A stretch of 36,310 bases of DNA. It comes from a virus. Positions 29,064-35,228 of this stretch are shown in pieces (within the stretch, counting starts at the first letter, position 1; each line of letters begins with the position of its first letter). Made by a program: the position numbers and the translations under genes. The stretch is taken from the IMG/VR virus record IMGVR_UViG_3300036827_000116, positions 1 to 36,310 of that record, one strand, 5' to 3'. The notes under the pieces were generated by a model. The model had not been told where the DNA came from, did no database searches, and saw only the letters and a program-made list of their open reading frames with translations.

Positions 29064-29273
29064 ATGCCCCTCAACATCAAATACATTCGAGCATGGGTCG
29101 AGTCCTGCGAGTCGCAGGCGGCTGCCGCGCGAATGTTACAGATGAAACCGCCGCACCTGTCGCGGCTCTTGTCGGGCGAGAGTACGGATATCCGGCTATC
29201 GACGCTTGAGCACTTTTGCAACGTCATGCGCTGCGAACCGATCGATCTGATTCGACGGGCGAAAATTGTATGA
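29064..29273 (+). CDS. Cro/CI-type (XRE) repressor-like protein
   Basis: A 69-residue protein with a full helix-turn-helix: SQAAAARMLQMKPPHLSRLLSG, then STLEHFCNVMRCEPIDLI, the usual five-helix XRE layout. Size and position resemble a Cro or small CI protein. The start follows GAGGG. The stop overlaps the next ATG. The operator ATTACCAAGTTTGGTAAT upstream of the operon is the natural candidate site; untested. Confidence 0.8.
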   Translation: MPLNIKYIRAWVESCESQAAAARMLQMKPPHLSRLLSGESTDIRLSTLEHFCNVMRCEPIDLIRRAKIV

Positions 29274-29581
29274 TCGATTCCCCATCCAACCTCATCGCCG
29301 CCGTCCGCTACTTTGCGGACAAGTTGGTCTGCAACGCGTACATGCGGCAGATCAAATGGCCGAGCGGAGAAATCGCCTGCCATCACTGCGGATCGCTCCG
29401 GATCGGCAACTCGCCCAAATCGACGGCTGTGGATTCATGGGCCTCGAATGATGGAGCGACATTGAAAAAGCCGAAGGGATTCAAGGCGTTCGACTCACTC
29501 ATGCAAAAGCTGGTCCGCGTCCCCAGCGCAGAGATTCCCAAAGCGAGCAAGCCCGCGAAGAAAAAGCCGAAGCGGAAATGA
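29270..29581 (+). CDS. Small protein with IS1595-like transposase zinc ribbon
   Basis: A 103-residue protein whose first 45 residues (LIAAVRYFADKLVCNAYMRQ then IKWPSGEIACHHCGSLRIG) match the N-terminal zinc-ribbon region of IS1595-family transposases (EAVRYFsDpdvC..fm..iRWPdG...CP.CGS). The DDE catalytic domain is missing. The rest is a different, basic tail (FDSLMQKLVRVPSAEIPKASKPAKKKPKRK). It looks like a transposase fragment reused as a small DNA-binding protein in the control operon, coupled by ATGA. Recognition of the ribbon is by eye. Confidence 0.68.
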   Translation: MIDSPSNLIAAVRYFADKLVCNAYMRQIKWPSGEIACHHCGSLRIGNSPKSTAVDSWASNDGATLKKPKGFKAFDSLMQKLVRVPSAEIPKASKPAKKKPKRK

Positions 29582-29599
29582 GTTTCGGTTTTACGATTC

Positions 29600-29830
29600 A
29601 TGGTGAGCCAAGTAAGTCGTTACCTTATGAATCCATCCGACTATGCACTGATCACGGAAGCCGCGCGACTTTGCAAAACCAGCCGAGCTAGGCTCGTCCA
29701 GGCAATCGAGTCCGGCTGGCTAACGGCACACCGAACCGCGGGCGGAACAGAATTGGTGCTCGTGAGCAGCGTCAAGGATTATCTCCGCTACCCACCGACC
29801 CGCGGCCGTCCTAAGGGCAATGCGAAGTGA
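29600..29830 (+). CDS. Excisionase-like DNA-binding protein
   Basis: A 76-residue protein. ALITEAARLCKTSRARLVQA then IESGWLTAHRTAGGTELVLVSSVKDYL is the winged-helix layout of Xis/MerR-like excisionases (helix-turn-helix, then a wing, then a helix). The tail is basic (TRGRPKGNAK). The start may be 29600 or the Met at 29627 (ATGAATCC); neither has a strong Shine-Dalgarno. It could direct excision with the recombinase at 7315 or act as a transcription factor. Confidence 0.65.
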   Translation: MVSQVSRYLMNPSDYALITEAARLCKTSRARLVQAIESGWLTAHRTAGGTELVLVSSVKDYLRYPPTRGRPKGNAK

Positions 29831-29845
29831 TCGCGGCCCCAGATT

Positions 29846-30001
29846 TCAATCCTGCCGACGTTTTCCGCGCACGATGCGTTCCGAGTCATCCAGCGAGTCC
29901 CGATCGCTCTGAGACCGTTTTAAAGCCTCCCGTTGCCAACGCCAAAAATTAATTTTTTCGGACTTCGGCGGCTCCGCCCCCGGCCCATTTTTCGGTTGCA
30001 T
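29846..30001 (-). CDS. Possible small basic protein on the minus strand
   Basis: A 51-residue frame, MQPKNGPGAEPPKSEKINFW then RWQREALKRSQSDRDSLDDS, reads like a charged helical protein. It has no clear Shine-Dalgarno. Upstream lies TACCCTAACA (minus strand, 30024-30033). It converges with the excisionase-like gene. Frames around it are open by chance as well, so this is a weak call. Confidence 0.3.
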   Translation of the reverse strand: MQPKNGPGAEPPKSEKINFWRWQREALKRSQSDRDSLDDSERIVRGKRRQD

Positions 30002-30510
30002 GAAGTTGCCAAAAAGCACGTATGTTAGGGTATCCGTTTTGACGCCGGAATCGAGCGAAATGCAGGTCGAAAATTCAGATCCAAATCCGCCCGAGTTTTC
30101 GCCCGAAATCCACACCCCCCGCGGCACTACAGCGCTACCAAAATTCTCTACTCAAAGACTGATGTAAGTCACTCCATGAATCGCCGCCACGGCGTGCTGC
30201 TGAGCGAATATAAACCACTATAAAACAAGCCTTTTTCTGCCGCCCCGCCGCCCATCCAACGTCCGATAATCAGTAGGGGGTTAAGCTCACTTTGAACAGT
30301 GGATTTAGCCCCTTGAGATGGTCGATAGTGAGCCGTCTCTCTTATGACCTGCGGCGAGGCCAGAGAACGGGCCGGAATTAAGTTGCAAAAAGGCCCGTTT
30401 TTGACCTCGATTTGCGTTGACGTACCCTAACAGATTTGGGACAATCCGCCCCATCGGATTTCCGCCCGCGACAGTGGGGGAGGGCGGCAGGGTCCGGGAA
30501 AAATCAGCTT
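30002..30510. other. Gene-poor spacer with inverted TACCCTAACA pair
   Basis: About 500 bases without a convincing gene. TGTTAGGGTA at about 30024 and its complement TACCCTAACA at about 30423 face outward, 400 bases apart; they could be paired regulatory sites or ends of a small element. AT-rich stretches, a terminator-like hairpin at 30366-30402 and the start of the branched repeat (30514) are the only other visible structures. Confidence 0.55.
30366..30402 (+). terminator. Terminator-like hairpin
   Basis: AACGGGCC (30366-30373) and GGCCCGTT (30392-30399) form an 8 bp stem with an 18-base loop that merges into TTTTT (30398-30402). A plausible rightward rho-independent terminator ending the control operon transcript. 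Confidence 0.6.
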
Positions 30511-30513
30511 GAC

Positions 30514-30672
30514 CGCCTTCGAGCGGGTTCGTAAACATTCGCACTGTGAGGTCTGCCAGGTCAGACCGAACTGTGCGATTAACTTCAGCCGTGGTGATTC
30601 TTGGCTGACGTTTACGCACCCGCTCGAAGGCGTTGAAGTTTGCAACAGGGATTGTTGCTCACGCCTTCAAAC
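30514..30672. other. Multi-branched inverted repeat (cruciform or structured RNA)
   Basis: An outer stem of 23 bases, 22 paired (30514-30536 with 30610-30632), encloses two hairpins. Hairpin 1: TCGCAC/GTGCGA (30539-30544, 30573-30578) with a symmetric 5x5 internal loop and an inner GGTCTG/CAGACC stem. Hairpin 2: TCAGCC/GGCTGA (30585-30590, 30603-30608). A separate stem follows at 30633-30670 (TTGAAG/CTTCAA with GCAACA/TGTTGC). No recognised RNA family fits; the layout is a three-way junction. Confidence 0.75.
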
Positions 30673-30707
30673 GGAAGAATCACCGCAGATCGGAAAGGCC
30701 GGGGGCG

Positions 30708-31079
30708 ATGAGCCCCGAAAAAAATCGTTCACGCACGCCTGTCTCTAATTCCCATTCCTCCACAACTCATTCACCGCAATCCACCGGCGCTCAACCGGCT
30801 AGTTTTTCGAATATAACTTCGATCATCAATTCCATCACGCAGCTCTACGTCAGAGCGCGAAGGAACGCGACGGACCTGCACGCCGAAGTCGCGGGCGGCG
30901 ACTGGGACGACTGGGAGGATGGGTTGCGGTTGCGGTTGAGCATCGCGGCAACCGAAGACTCACTGCTGGAAGCCATCGACGCACTTCGAACAGCCCGCAG
31001 TGAATTTGCACTCTTCCTGAGCTTGCACGCCCCGTCCCCAAAGTCGAAGCGGAAGAACAAGCGGAGGGCCAAGCGATGA
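30708..31079 (+). CDS. Unknown 123-residue protein
   Basis: The start at 30708 follows GGCCGGGGGCG. The first 40 residues are Ser/Thr/His-rich and probably disordered. The rest is helical (ITSIINSITQLYVRARRNATDLHAEV, then WEDGLRLRLSIAATEDSLLEAIDALRTARSEFALFL), with a basic tail KSKRKNKRRAKR. A frame extending upstream to 30633 would cross the branched repeat and is not preferred. No family is recognised; the tail could bind nucleic acid. Confidence 0.55.
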   Translation: MSPEKNRSRTPVSNSHSSTTHSPQSTGAQPASFSNITSIINSITQLYVRARRNATDLHAEVAGGDWDDWEDGLRLRLSIAATEDSLLEAIDALRTARSEFALFLSLHAPSPKSKRKNKRRAKR

Positions 31080-31081
31080 GC

Positions 31082-31276
31082 TCAACCCTCTTGCGGCTCG
31101 GGGCTAGGTTCCGGATGAGGTCTCCGCTGCTTTCGTCGGCGTGGAACCGCCGCTGTTTTCGGCTCAAGCATCCGCGTCGCCATCGCATCGATCGTTGGCA
31201 TGTGCGGTTCGGCTTTACCCGCCGCGATGAAAACCGCGGCAATGATGCGCGCTGTGTCCGCCGTCATTCTTTCCAT
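31082..31276 (-). CDS. Small unknown protein on the minus strand
   Basis: A 64-residue frame: MERMTADTARIIAAVFIAAG, then a segment ending MLEPKT and a basic, Pro-rich tail (RRRKQRRPHPEPSPEPQEG). The start has AAAGGA six bases upstream. A rightward Arg-rich frame covers the same DNA and looks like the shadow. A leader hairpin at 31295-31329 lies just upstream on this strand. The protein is not recognised. Confidence 0.5.
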   Translation of the reverse strand: MERMTADTARIIAAVFIAAGKAEPHMPTIDAMATRMLEPKTAAVPRRRKQRRPHPEPSPEPQEG

Positions 31277-31294
31277 GGAGTTCCTTTCATAGTT

Positions 31295-31338
31295 CGCCGC
31301 TGGTCAGACGCCAATCCAAACCAGCGGCGGACTTTTAT
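31295..31338 (+). terminator. Strong GC hairpin with T-rich tail
   Basis: CGCCGCTGGT (31295-31304) and ACCAGCGGCG (31320-31329) form a perfect 10 bp stem with a 15-base loop, followed by GACTTTTATT. It fits a rightward terminator before the initiator gene. On the other strand it sits in the leader of the small gene 31082-31276. Confidence 0.7.
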
Positions 31339-31380
31339 TCTAACCGGGGCCGTAGCAGGGGAGAAGAAAGGTGGCATGCG

Positions 31381-32553
31381 ATGACGGATCATCCCTGCAC
31401 ACAACCGCGTATTTCCGACGAATCAAATTCCGCTCCCGCTGCTCGCGAACATCACCTCATCACGGACGTTCCCAACGTCAACATCGTTGTCAAAGCCGCG
31501 GGGGGCATCGTCTCCAGCTACCTTCGCGCCATCCGCGTCCGCGGACACGTTCGGCGAATCCCGCCGCTCTCTGCCAAGGTGCTCTTGCTGATGCTCGACT
31601 GCGTCAACGGCAAGAAGTTTCGCGCCACCGGGAAAATGGTCTGCTGGCCCAGCATTGAATATCTCGCGCACGAGTGCGACCGCTCCGAGGGACACATGAA
31701 ACGCGCGGTGCAATATTTGGTGCGGGCGAACCTCCTCAAGAAGCTGCGCAAGCCCGCTCCCGACGACTCCCAGCGCTATCAATTTCTCGTGCCCGCGGAC
31801 GCCTATAAACGCCACAAACGCGGCACACTTTCGGGACGTACAAAAAAAACCGCCAGCGCGCCGGCGCGCAACCATAGGGCGCGCCGGCGCGCAAGCTCTA
31901 TAGGGCGCGCCGGCGCGCCACGCATCAGCGCGCCGGCGCGCCCTAATACGCCTTCTGTCTCTATATTAAGAAATTATAGAGATGAAAGTATTAGAACAAC
32001 AACAACAGGAAGTATAGCGCCTTGCGCTATGCCCAACGGGTTGGATGTTGTTGTTGTTGAATTAAGAAAATTGGAAGTGGAGGAGGATCGAATCGGCGAG
32101 CTTGTGAAGCTGCCATCCTCTACCCCTATCGTCCTGATGGCCGCGGTTGATTTGGCAAAAAAAAGGCCCGCCCAATTTCAGGCGGGCAAAGCCGTTCAAC
32201 TCATCCGCGATCCATCCAAGATTCCACCGGCGGCGCTGAAGCGTGCGGAAGCAAAACTGCAAGCGGTGGCGGCGGCGGCGGAGTCTGCCAAAAAAGAATC
32301 CGAAGCCGCGGCGGTCTGTGAGCAGGGTCACAAAATCGTCGCGGAAATGAGCGACGAGAAAATCGTCGAGACGCACGCGCTGCTGATCCAACACTACCGC
32401 GATCAGCAAAACGCCACCGCCGTCGAGGCGCTGGAGAAAATCCACGATCCACGCATCAGCCGGGATTTCTGGCGAGCGGTTGGAAAAAACAAATCCATTC
32501 TCAGCGCCGAACCGGCGCTCACTCACACGGGAGACGCAGATGGCGAAAAGTAA
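31381..32553 (+). CDS. Replication initiator with embedded origin
   Basis: A 390-residue protein. Residues 60-145 (LSAKVLLLMLDCVNGKKF, then CWPSIEYLAHECDRSEGHMK and RAVQYLVRANLLKKLRKP...YQFLVP) form a winged helix of the HTH_36/phage O type. Residues 155-220 are Arg/Ala then Ser/Thr-rich low complexity coded by the iterons and AT-rich DNA of the origin. The C-half is helical with a coiled-coil-like part (LKRAEAKLQAVAAAAESAKKESEAAAV) that could recruit a helicase or its loader. Lambda O shows the same plan: N-terminal origin binding, origin in the middle, C-terminal partner binding. The start follows AGAAAGGTGGC. Confidence 0.83.
   Translation: MTDHPCTQPRISDESNSAPAAREHHLITDVPNVNIVVKAAGGIVSSYLRAIRVRGHVRRIPPLSAKVLLLMLDCVNGKKFRATGKMVCWPSIEYLAHECDRSEGHMKRAVQYLVRANLLKKLRKPAPDDSQRYQFLVPADAYKRHKRGTLSGRTKKTASAPARNHRARRRASSIGRAGAPRISAPARPNTPSVSILRNYRDESIRTTTTGSIAPCAMPNGLDVVVVELRKLEVEEDRIGELVKLPSSTPIVLMAAVDLAKKRPAQFQAGKAVQLIRDPSKIPPAALKRAEAKLQAVAAAAESAKKESEAAAVCEQGHKIVAEMSDEKIVETHALLIQHYRDQQNATAVEALEKIHDPRISRDFWRAVGKNKSILSAEPALTHTGDADGEK
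31856..31941. repeat. Four palindromic iterons
   Basis: Four exact copies of GCGCGCCGGCGCGC at 31856-31869, 31879-31892, 31905-31918 and 31928-31941, at steps of 23, 26 and 23 bases (about two helical turns). Copies 2 and 3 share the flank ATAGG; copies 1 and 4 share CA. Each is a perfect 14 bp palindrome and contains GGCGCC. They are within the initiator gene and fit binding sites of its own product. Confidence 0.92.
31942..32060. other. Putative origin unwinding region with branched inverted repeat
   Basis: An AT-rich stretch directly after the iterons. TCTCTATA/TATAGAGA (31958-31965, 31975-31982) is an 8 bp inverted repeat. AACAACAACAACA and TGTTGTTGTTGTT (31995-32007, 32046-32058) form a 13 bp stem around ATAGCGC-CTT-GCGCTAT and a CCAAC/GTTGG pair, a second three-way junction. 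Together with the iterons this has the layout of a lambda-type replication origin. Confidence 0.75.
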
Positions 32554-32773
32554 AACCAAATCACTCGACCTGCTTCACGAACCAGCCATGAAAAAAGTGG
32601 CGGGAGGAGATTGCCGCGGCTTCGTCGATTTGCTGCGAGGACTTGCGCAACAAGCTCGCGACACGAACGCGGGTACTGCCTCTGTCACTTTCGATTTTAT
32701 CAACGATGGCGAAGAGGTCGTCGCTCAATACGTGCCGCAAATCACTTTCACAATTCGTGAGTTGGGAGACTGA
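32540..32773 (+). CDS. Unknown 77-residue protein
   Basis: The start overlaps the end of the initiator gene by 14 bases; GGGAGACGCAG precedes the ATG. It has a basic N-end, a helix (FVDLLRGLAQQARDTN) and two strands (ASVTFDFIND, QYVPQITFTIREL). Its position after the initiator is where lambda places the helicase loader, but it is far too short for one. Function unknown. Confidence 0.6.
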   Translation: MAKSKTKSLDLLHEPAMKKVAGGDCRGFVDLLRGLAQQARDTNAGTASVTFDFINDGEEVVAQYVPQITFTIRELGD

Positions 32774-32775
32774 CT

Positions 32776-33207
32776 GTGACTGACCAGGACGCACGAATCG
32801 TTGAAATGATACGGCTGGCGATCGAGCGCATTCAGCCGATCGCGCAGACCCACATCCGGCTCGTTTGGGGAAGTCATCCGGACATCCGATCCGCCGGTGA
32901 AGCCATTTCCATTTTGAATGAGGGCATATCGATGATCGATTCAAATTTCAATCCGCGGGCACGTCTCAGGCCGCGCACCGTGGCGCTGCAAAAGGTAATT
33001 CATCCGGCGGTGATTCGCGCGTGCACGCGGCACGGGATCAGTCAGCCGGCCGTTGGCAGTAGGCGATTGGCAGTGTCGATACGTCGCGAAGATTTGTGCG
33101 CCGTCTTGCATGGGGACAAAGCGCCAAAGAACGGGAAGAGCATGCAACGCTCAACACTCAACGCTCAACGCTCAACGTTGAACGAAGGCAAAGCGGGGAA
33201 ACTGTGA
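32776..33207 (+). CDS. Unknown protein with repeat-derived C-terminus
   Basis: A 143-residue protein from GTG 32776, two bases after the previous stop. Residues 1-75 are a coherent helical protein (IVEMIRLAIERIQPIAQTHI, then AISILNEGISMIDSNF). From about 92 on, the codons come from host-type repeats: a GTTGGCAG array (QPAVGSRRLAVS) and a CTCAAC array (MQRSTLNAQRSTLNEG). The original C-end has probably been replaced or extended by repeat insertion. Not recognised. Confidence 0.55.
   Translation: MTDQDARIVEMIRLAIERIQPIAQTHIRLVWGSHPDIRSAGEAISILNEGISMIDSNFNPRARLRPRTVALQKVIHPAVIRACTRHGISQPAVGSRRLAVSIRREDLCAVLHGDKAPKNGKSMQRSTLNAQRSTLNEGKAGKL
33052..33074. repeat. GTTGGCAG-type repeat copy 2
   Basis: GTTGGCAGTAGGCGATTGGCAGT, inside the coding sequence of 32776-33207, in frame. 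Confidence 0.6.
33141..33184. repeat. CTCAAC array copy 1
   Basis: Head-to-tail CTCAACGCTCAACA-type units ending in the palindrome CAACGTTG. Its first 29 bases are identical to 36145-36173. It is read in frame at the end of the gene 32776-33207. Confidence 0.8.
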
Positions 33208-33623
33208 TTCGCTTCAATCCGATCGAGCAGCCATTAACCGCGCGCGAGTCGTTCAGGCTCACGACGTGGCAGCTTCACAATCGAAGACAGTTCTTTCAGC
33301 GCCGCGAAAGCCCGGCGCGGCTCAAACGTTTTATCAAGCTGCATCGCGCCACCCAAGCGGCGCTGGTCGCAGCGGCACAAGCGCAGCGGGCGCTCAAGGA
33401 TCGGGAGCGGGCGACGGTTGTGTTCGACGTGGAGCGCGTGCACGGACCCAACGCCTACCCGCACCTGTGGAGCGCGAACTATGTCATCGACTTCGCCTGC
33501 CTTCGTTATTTCTGTGGAGGCGTCAACGAAGCCGCGGCCAAAATTGGCTTCGAAGCTGGAGAGAAAATCGCGGCGCTGATCGTTGAACGATTCCGGACGC
33601 ACTACGTGGGAGGGTTTAAGTAA
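33204..33623 (+). CDS. Unknown 139-residue protein
   Basis: GTG 33204 overlaps the previous stop and has GCGGGGAAACT upstream. Longer frames to the left run through the CTCAAC repeat and are not preferred. The protein is basic at the N-end (RLTTWQLHNRRQFFQRRESPARLKRF), then helical with an Ala-rich part, then VVFDVERVHGPNAYPHLWSA, and a C-terminal helical part with YFCGGVNEAAAKIGFEAGEKIAALI. It could be a small DNA-associated enzyme accessory; not recognised. Confidence 0.6.
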   Translation: MIRFNPIEQPLTARESFRLTTWQLHNRRQFFQRRESPARLKRFIKLHRATQAALVAAAQAQRALKDRERATVVFDVERVHGPNAYPHLWSANYVIDFACLRYFCGGVNEAAAKIGFEAGEKIAALIVERFRTHYVGGFK

Positions 33624-33866
33624 ATGATCTTCGATCCAAAAAAAATCGCCGCGTCAGGTCGCGGCGACTTAGGAAAGATCAGAACCGGCACCCACGCCGG
33701 TCCCGATGACTATCGGCCGTCGCCGGCGTCGTCATTAGCCGACGATCTGACGGCACGGCTCGACGTGCGGCGGCGCAGGTGGCTTCTCATCGACGCCGTC
33801 TATATCGGCGCTGCCCTCGTGCTGCTGGCCGCGGCCGTCGTGCTGTTTTTCTTTTTATCGAGGTGA
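33624..33866 (+). CDS. Small C-terminally anchored membrane protein
   Basis: An 80-residue protein starting at the base after the previous stop. The first 50 residues are hydrophilic (GPDDYRPSPASSLADDL), followed by RRRRW and a single transmembrane helix (LLIDAVYIGAALVLLAAAVVLFFFL). The positive residues before the helix predict a cytoplasmic N-end. No family is recognised. GGAGGGTTTAAGTAA precedes the ATG. Confidence 0.6.
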   Translation: MIFDPKKIAASGRGDLGKIRTGTHAGPDDYRPSPASSLADDLTARLDVRRRRWLLIDAVYIGAALVLLAAAVVLFFFLSR

Positions 33867-33898
33867 AAGGCGCTAAGCGCCAGAAAGCGAGAACGTCT

Positions 33899-34177
33899 AT
33901 GAGTTGGTCAATATCAGCGATCGGGTCTCCGAGCAAAATTATCGAGAGGCTCGAAGCCGAAAGCGAACGAATCAGCAGCAACCCAAAGGATCGAAGCCGC
34001 GCCGAATTTGACGAGGCGAAACCCCATCTGATTGCGCTCGTCAAACAGAACATCCAGAGCACTTCTGCACAGGTGATTTCTTTAAGCGCGAGCGGGAGCG
34101 CTTCGTGGAACGGGGACGAAAAAACGCACAGCAATTGCGCCGTGAAGATCGAAGGCTTGTACGGATGGGTTGGCTGA
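33899..34177 (+). CDS. Unknown 92-residue protein
   Basis: The frame starts MSWSISAIGSPSKIIERLEA and has an acidic/helical middle and a C-half with strands (AQVISLSASGSASW, NCAVKIEGL). The pattern (xSISxxGxPxxVxxxL ... VxVxAxGHxS...) is one I associate with small phage proteins of unknown role found in replication regions. The spacer 33867-33898 contains GGTGAAAGGCG. Confidence 0.6.
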   Translation: MSWSISAIGSPSKIIERLEAESERISSNPKDRSRAEFDEAKPHLIALVKQNIQSTSAQVISLSASGSASWNGDEKTHSNCAVKIEGLYGWVG

Positions 34178-34320
34178 TTTGATTTTCGGAGAGCCCGGAC
34201 CGTCGCCGGGATTTGACCGCGGGAGTTCATCGTGCGGGTCAGTGTGGAAAATCGAAGCATTCCGACTGCTCGGGTTTCCCCCTTCAAGTAGCACTGACAT
34301 GCCCGCGGAAATCTCCGGAT

Positions 34321-34352
34321 CAGTTGGCAGTTGGCAGCGGGCAGTTGGCAGC
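34321..34352. repeat. GTTGGCAG-type repeat copy 3
   Basis: CAGTTGGCAGTTGGCAGCGG then GCAGTTGGCAGCG, directly before the start of the gene at 34366. The rest of the 34178-34365 spacer shows no gene. Confidence 0.7.
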
Positions 34353-34365
34353 GAAGAAAGCGAGG

Positions 34366-34569
34366 ATGGTTATGGCGACGTTTTTCGAAGTTGGAAATGA
34401 ACTGATCAACCTGGATCACGTTGAGCGCGTGGAATACAGCGGCTCAATCGCCGTGGTTCGATTCTACGACGCTGACGGCAAGGTGATCTGCCGCGATGAA
34501 CGCAACGCGCGTGACACATACGAGCGCTTGCGAAATTCCGCCGACGTAGAAAAGCCGGTGCCGCGATGA
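34366..34569 (+). CDS. Unknown 67-residue protein
   Basis: The start is at 34366 or 34372 (GCGAGG upstream). The frame, ATFFEVGNELINLDHVERVE then YSGSIAVVRFYDADGKVICR and a charged helix, is a compact beta-rich fold with a C-terminal helix. A PH-like or Hfq-like topology is possible but not recognised. The stop is overlapped by the next ATG. Confidence 0.6.
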   Translation: MVMATFFEVGNELINLDHVERVEYSGSIAVVRFYDADGKVICRDERNARDTYERLRNSADVEKPVPR

Positions 34570-35009
34570 ACACCCATAAAGAATTTGAACAGGAGCAAGC
34601 GGAGGTAGCGGAGGCGGAGCGCTCCGGGTCTTCTCCGCTGTCTCCGCTGCCTCCTGTTCAAACTCCCCGCATTGAATCCACCGGCGAGACGCCGGTGCTA
34701 CAGGTCGTAGCCGGCGTGGTGAACTGCAGCGCGTTGATGGCCCGCGCCGCGTCTGCCGACCATGACGAACTGGCGGCAACCATCGCATCATTGCTGATCG
34801 TGCGCGGGGAAATCCTGATGCAACTCGACACCAGCCGCAAAGGCGGGCGCATGGCGCTGGCGATTTTCCTGGAGCAGGAACTGGAGCGCATCAATTCGGC
34901 GCTGTCGGCGTGGCAACAGGAGCGCGCCAACCGCGAAGCCGGCGTCGAGAAAAAACCAATCCGAAAACCAGCGCCGGCGGCGCTCATGGCGAGAAGGGCA
35001 GGACTATGA
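34566..35009 (+). CDS. Unknown helical protein whose N-end is repeat-derived
   Basis: 147 residues from ATG 34566. Codons 6-33 are hairpin repeat C (34584-34662) and codons 38-44 a REP palindrome (34679-34697, giving STGETPVLQ), so about 50 N-terminal residues are repeat-coded. A GTG near 34718 could be the original start, giving a helical protein (LMARAASADHDELAATIASL then LLIVRGEILMQL; FLEQELERINSALSAWQQERA). Not recognised. Confidence 0.55.
   Translation: MNTHKEFEQEQAEVAEAERSGSSPLSPLPPVQTPRIESTGETPVLQVVAGVVNCSALMARAASADHDELAATIASLLIVRGEILMQLDTSRKGGRMALAIFLEQELERINSALSAWQQERANREAGVEKKPIRKPAPAALMARRAGL
34584..34662. repeat. Long hairpin repeat C
   Basis: Third copy of the TTTGAACAGGAG...CTCCTGTTCAAA element, 79 bp with the widest stem (GGAGGTAGCGGAG / CTCCGCTGCCTCC). 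Unlike copies A and B it lies inside a reading frame and lacks the intergenic 15-base word on its left. Confidence 0.85.
34679..34697. repeat. REP-like palindrome copy 5
   Basis: CACCGGCGAGACGCCGGTG in the reading frame of 34566-35009, encoding part of STGETPVLQ, 16 bases after hairpin repeat C. Confidence 0.85.
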
Positions 35010-35221
35010 ACCAATCAGAACAACAGTGGCTGGCGGAACGGCTGGCAGAAATGAACGCGTGGCTTGCCAGCCAGGGCAACGTGGCCGCGGCGAATGGCTT
35101 CTCCGATGCCGCGGCGATTCTCGGATTCGAAAATCGATTCCTTCGGACGGTGCGATCCATCGTCGAGAAATCAAATCAGTCGATCGACCCGGTGGATATT
35201 CTCCGCGCTGCGCGCGGGTGA
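35006..35221 (+). CDS. Unknown 71-residue helical protein
   Basis: The ATGA overlaps the previous stop. The protein is all-helical: SEQQWLAERLAEMNAWLASQ, then AAANGFSDAAAILGFENRFLRTVRSIVEKSN and DPVDILRAARG. The start follows AGGGCAGGACT. A small protein binding another helical partner is likely; not recognised. Confidence 0.6.
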   Translation: MNQSEQQWLAERLAEMNAWLASQGNVAAANGFSDAAAILGFENRFLRTVRSIVEKSNQSIDPVDILRAARG

Positions 35222-35228
35222 GGCTCGT

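Noticed and set aside
28049-29386. A 445-codon open frame on the minus strand opposite the control genes
   Set aside because: It lies antisense to four well-supported rightward genes with ribosome sites, its sequence shows no recognisable domain, and it covers a promoter and a terminator.
29831-30510. tRNA or tmRNA genes or an att site in the spacer
   Set aside because: No TPsiC-like GTTCGA arm, anticodon stem or CCA end could be found there or elsewhere in the window.
30509-30748. A 79-codon frame across the branched inverted repeat
   Set aside because: The sequence is dominated by paired arms that code for mirrored residues; no ribosome site is present.
31076-31384. A rightward 102-codon frame overlapping the stop of 30708-31079
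   Set aside because: It is Arg-rich and lacks a ribosome site apart from coupling, crosses the 31295 hairpin, and the minus-strand frame 31082-31276 has a better ribosome site and composition.
33141-33184. CTCAAC array as a CRISPR
   Set aside because: Units are contiguous and 7-14 bases long with no unique spacers; no cas genes are present.
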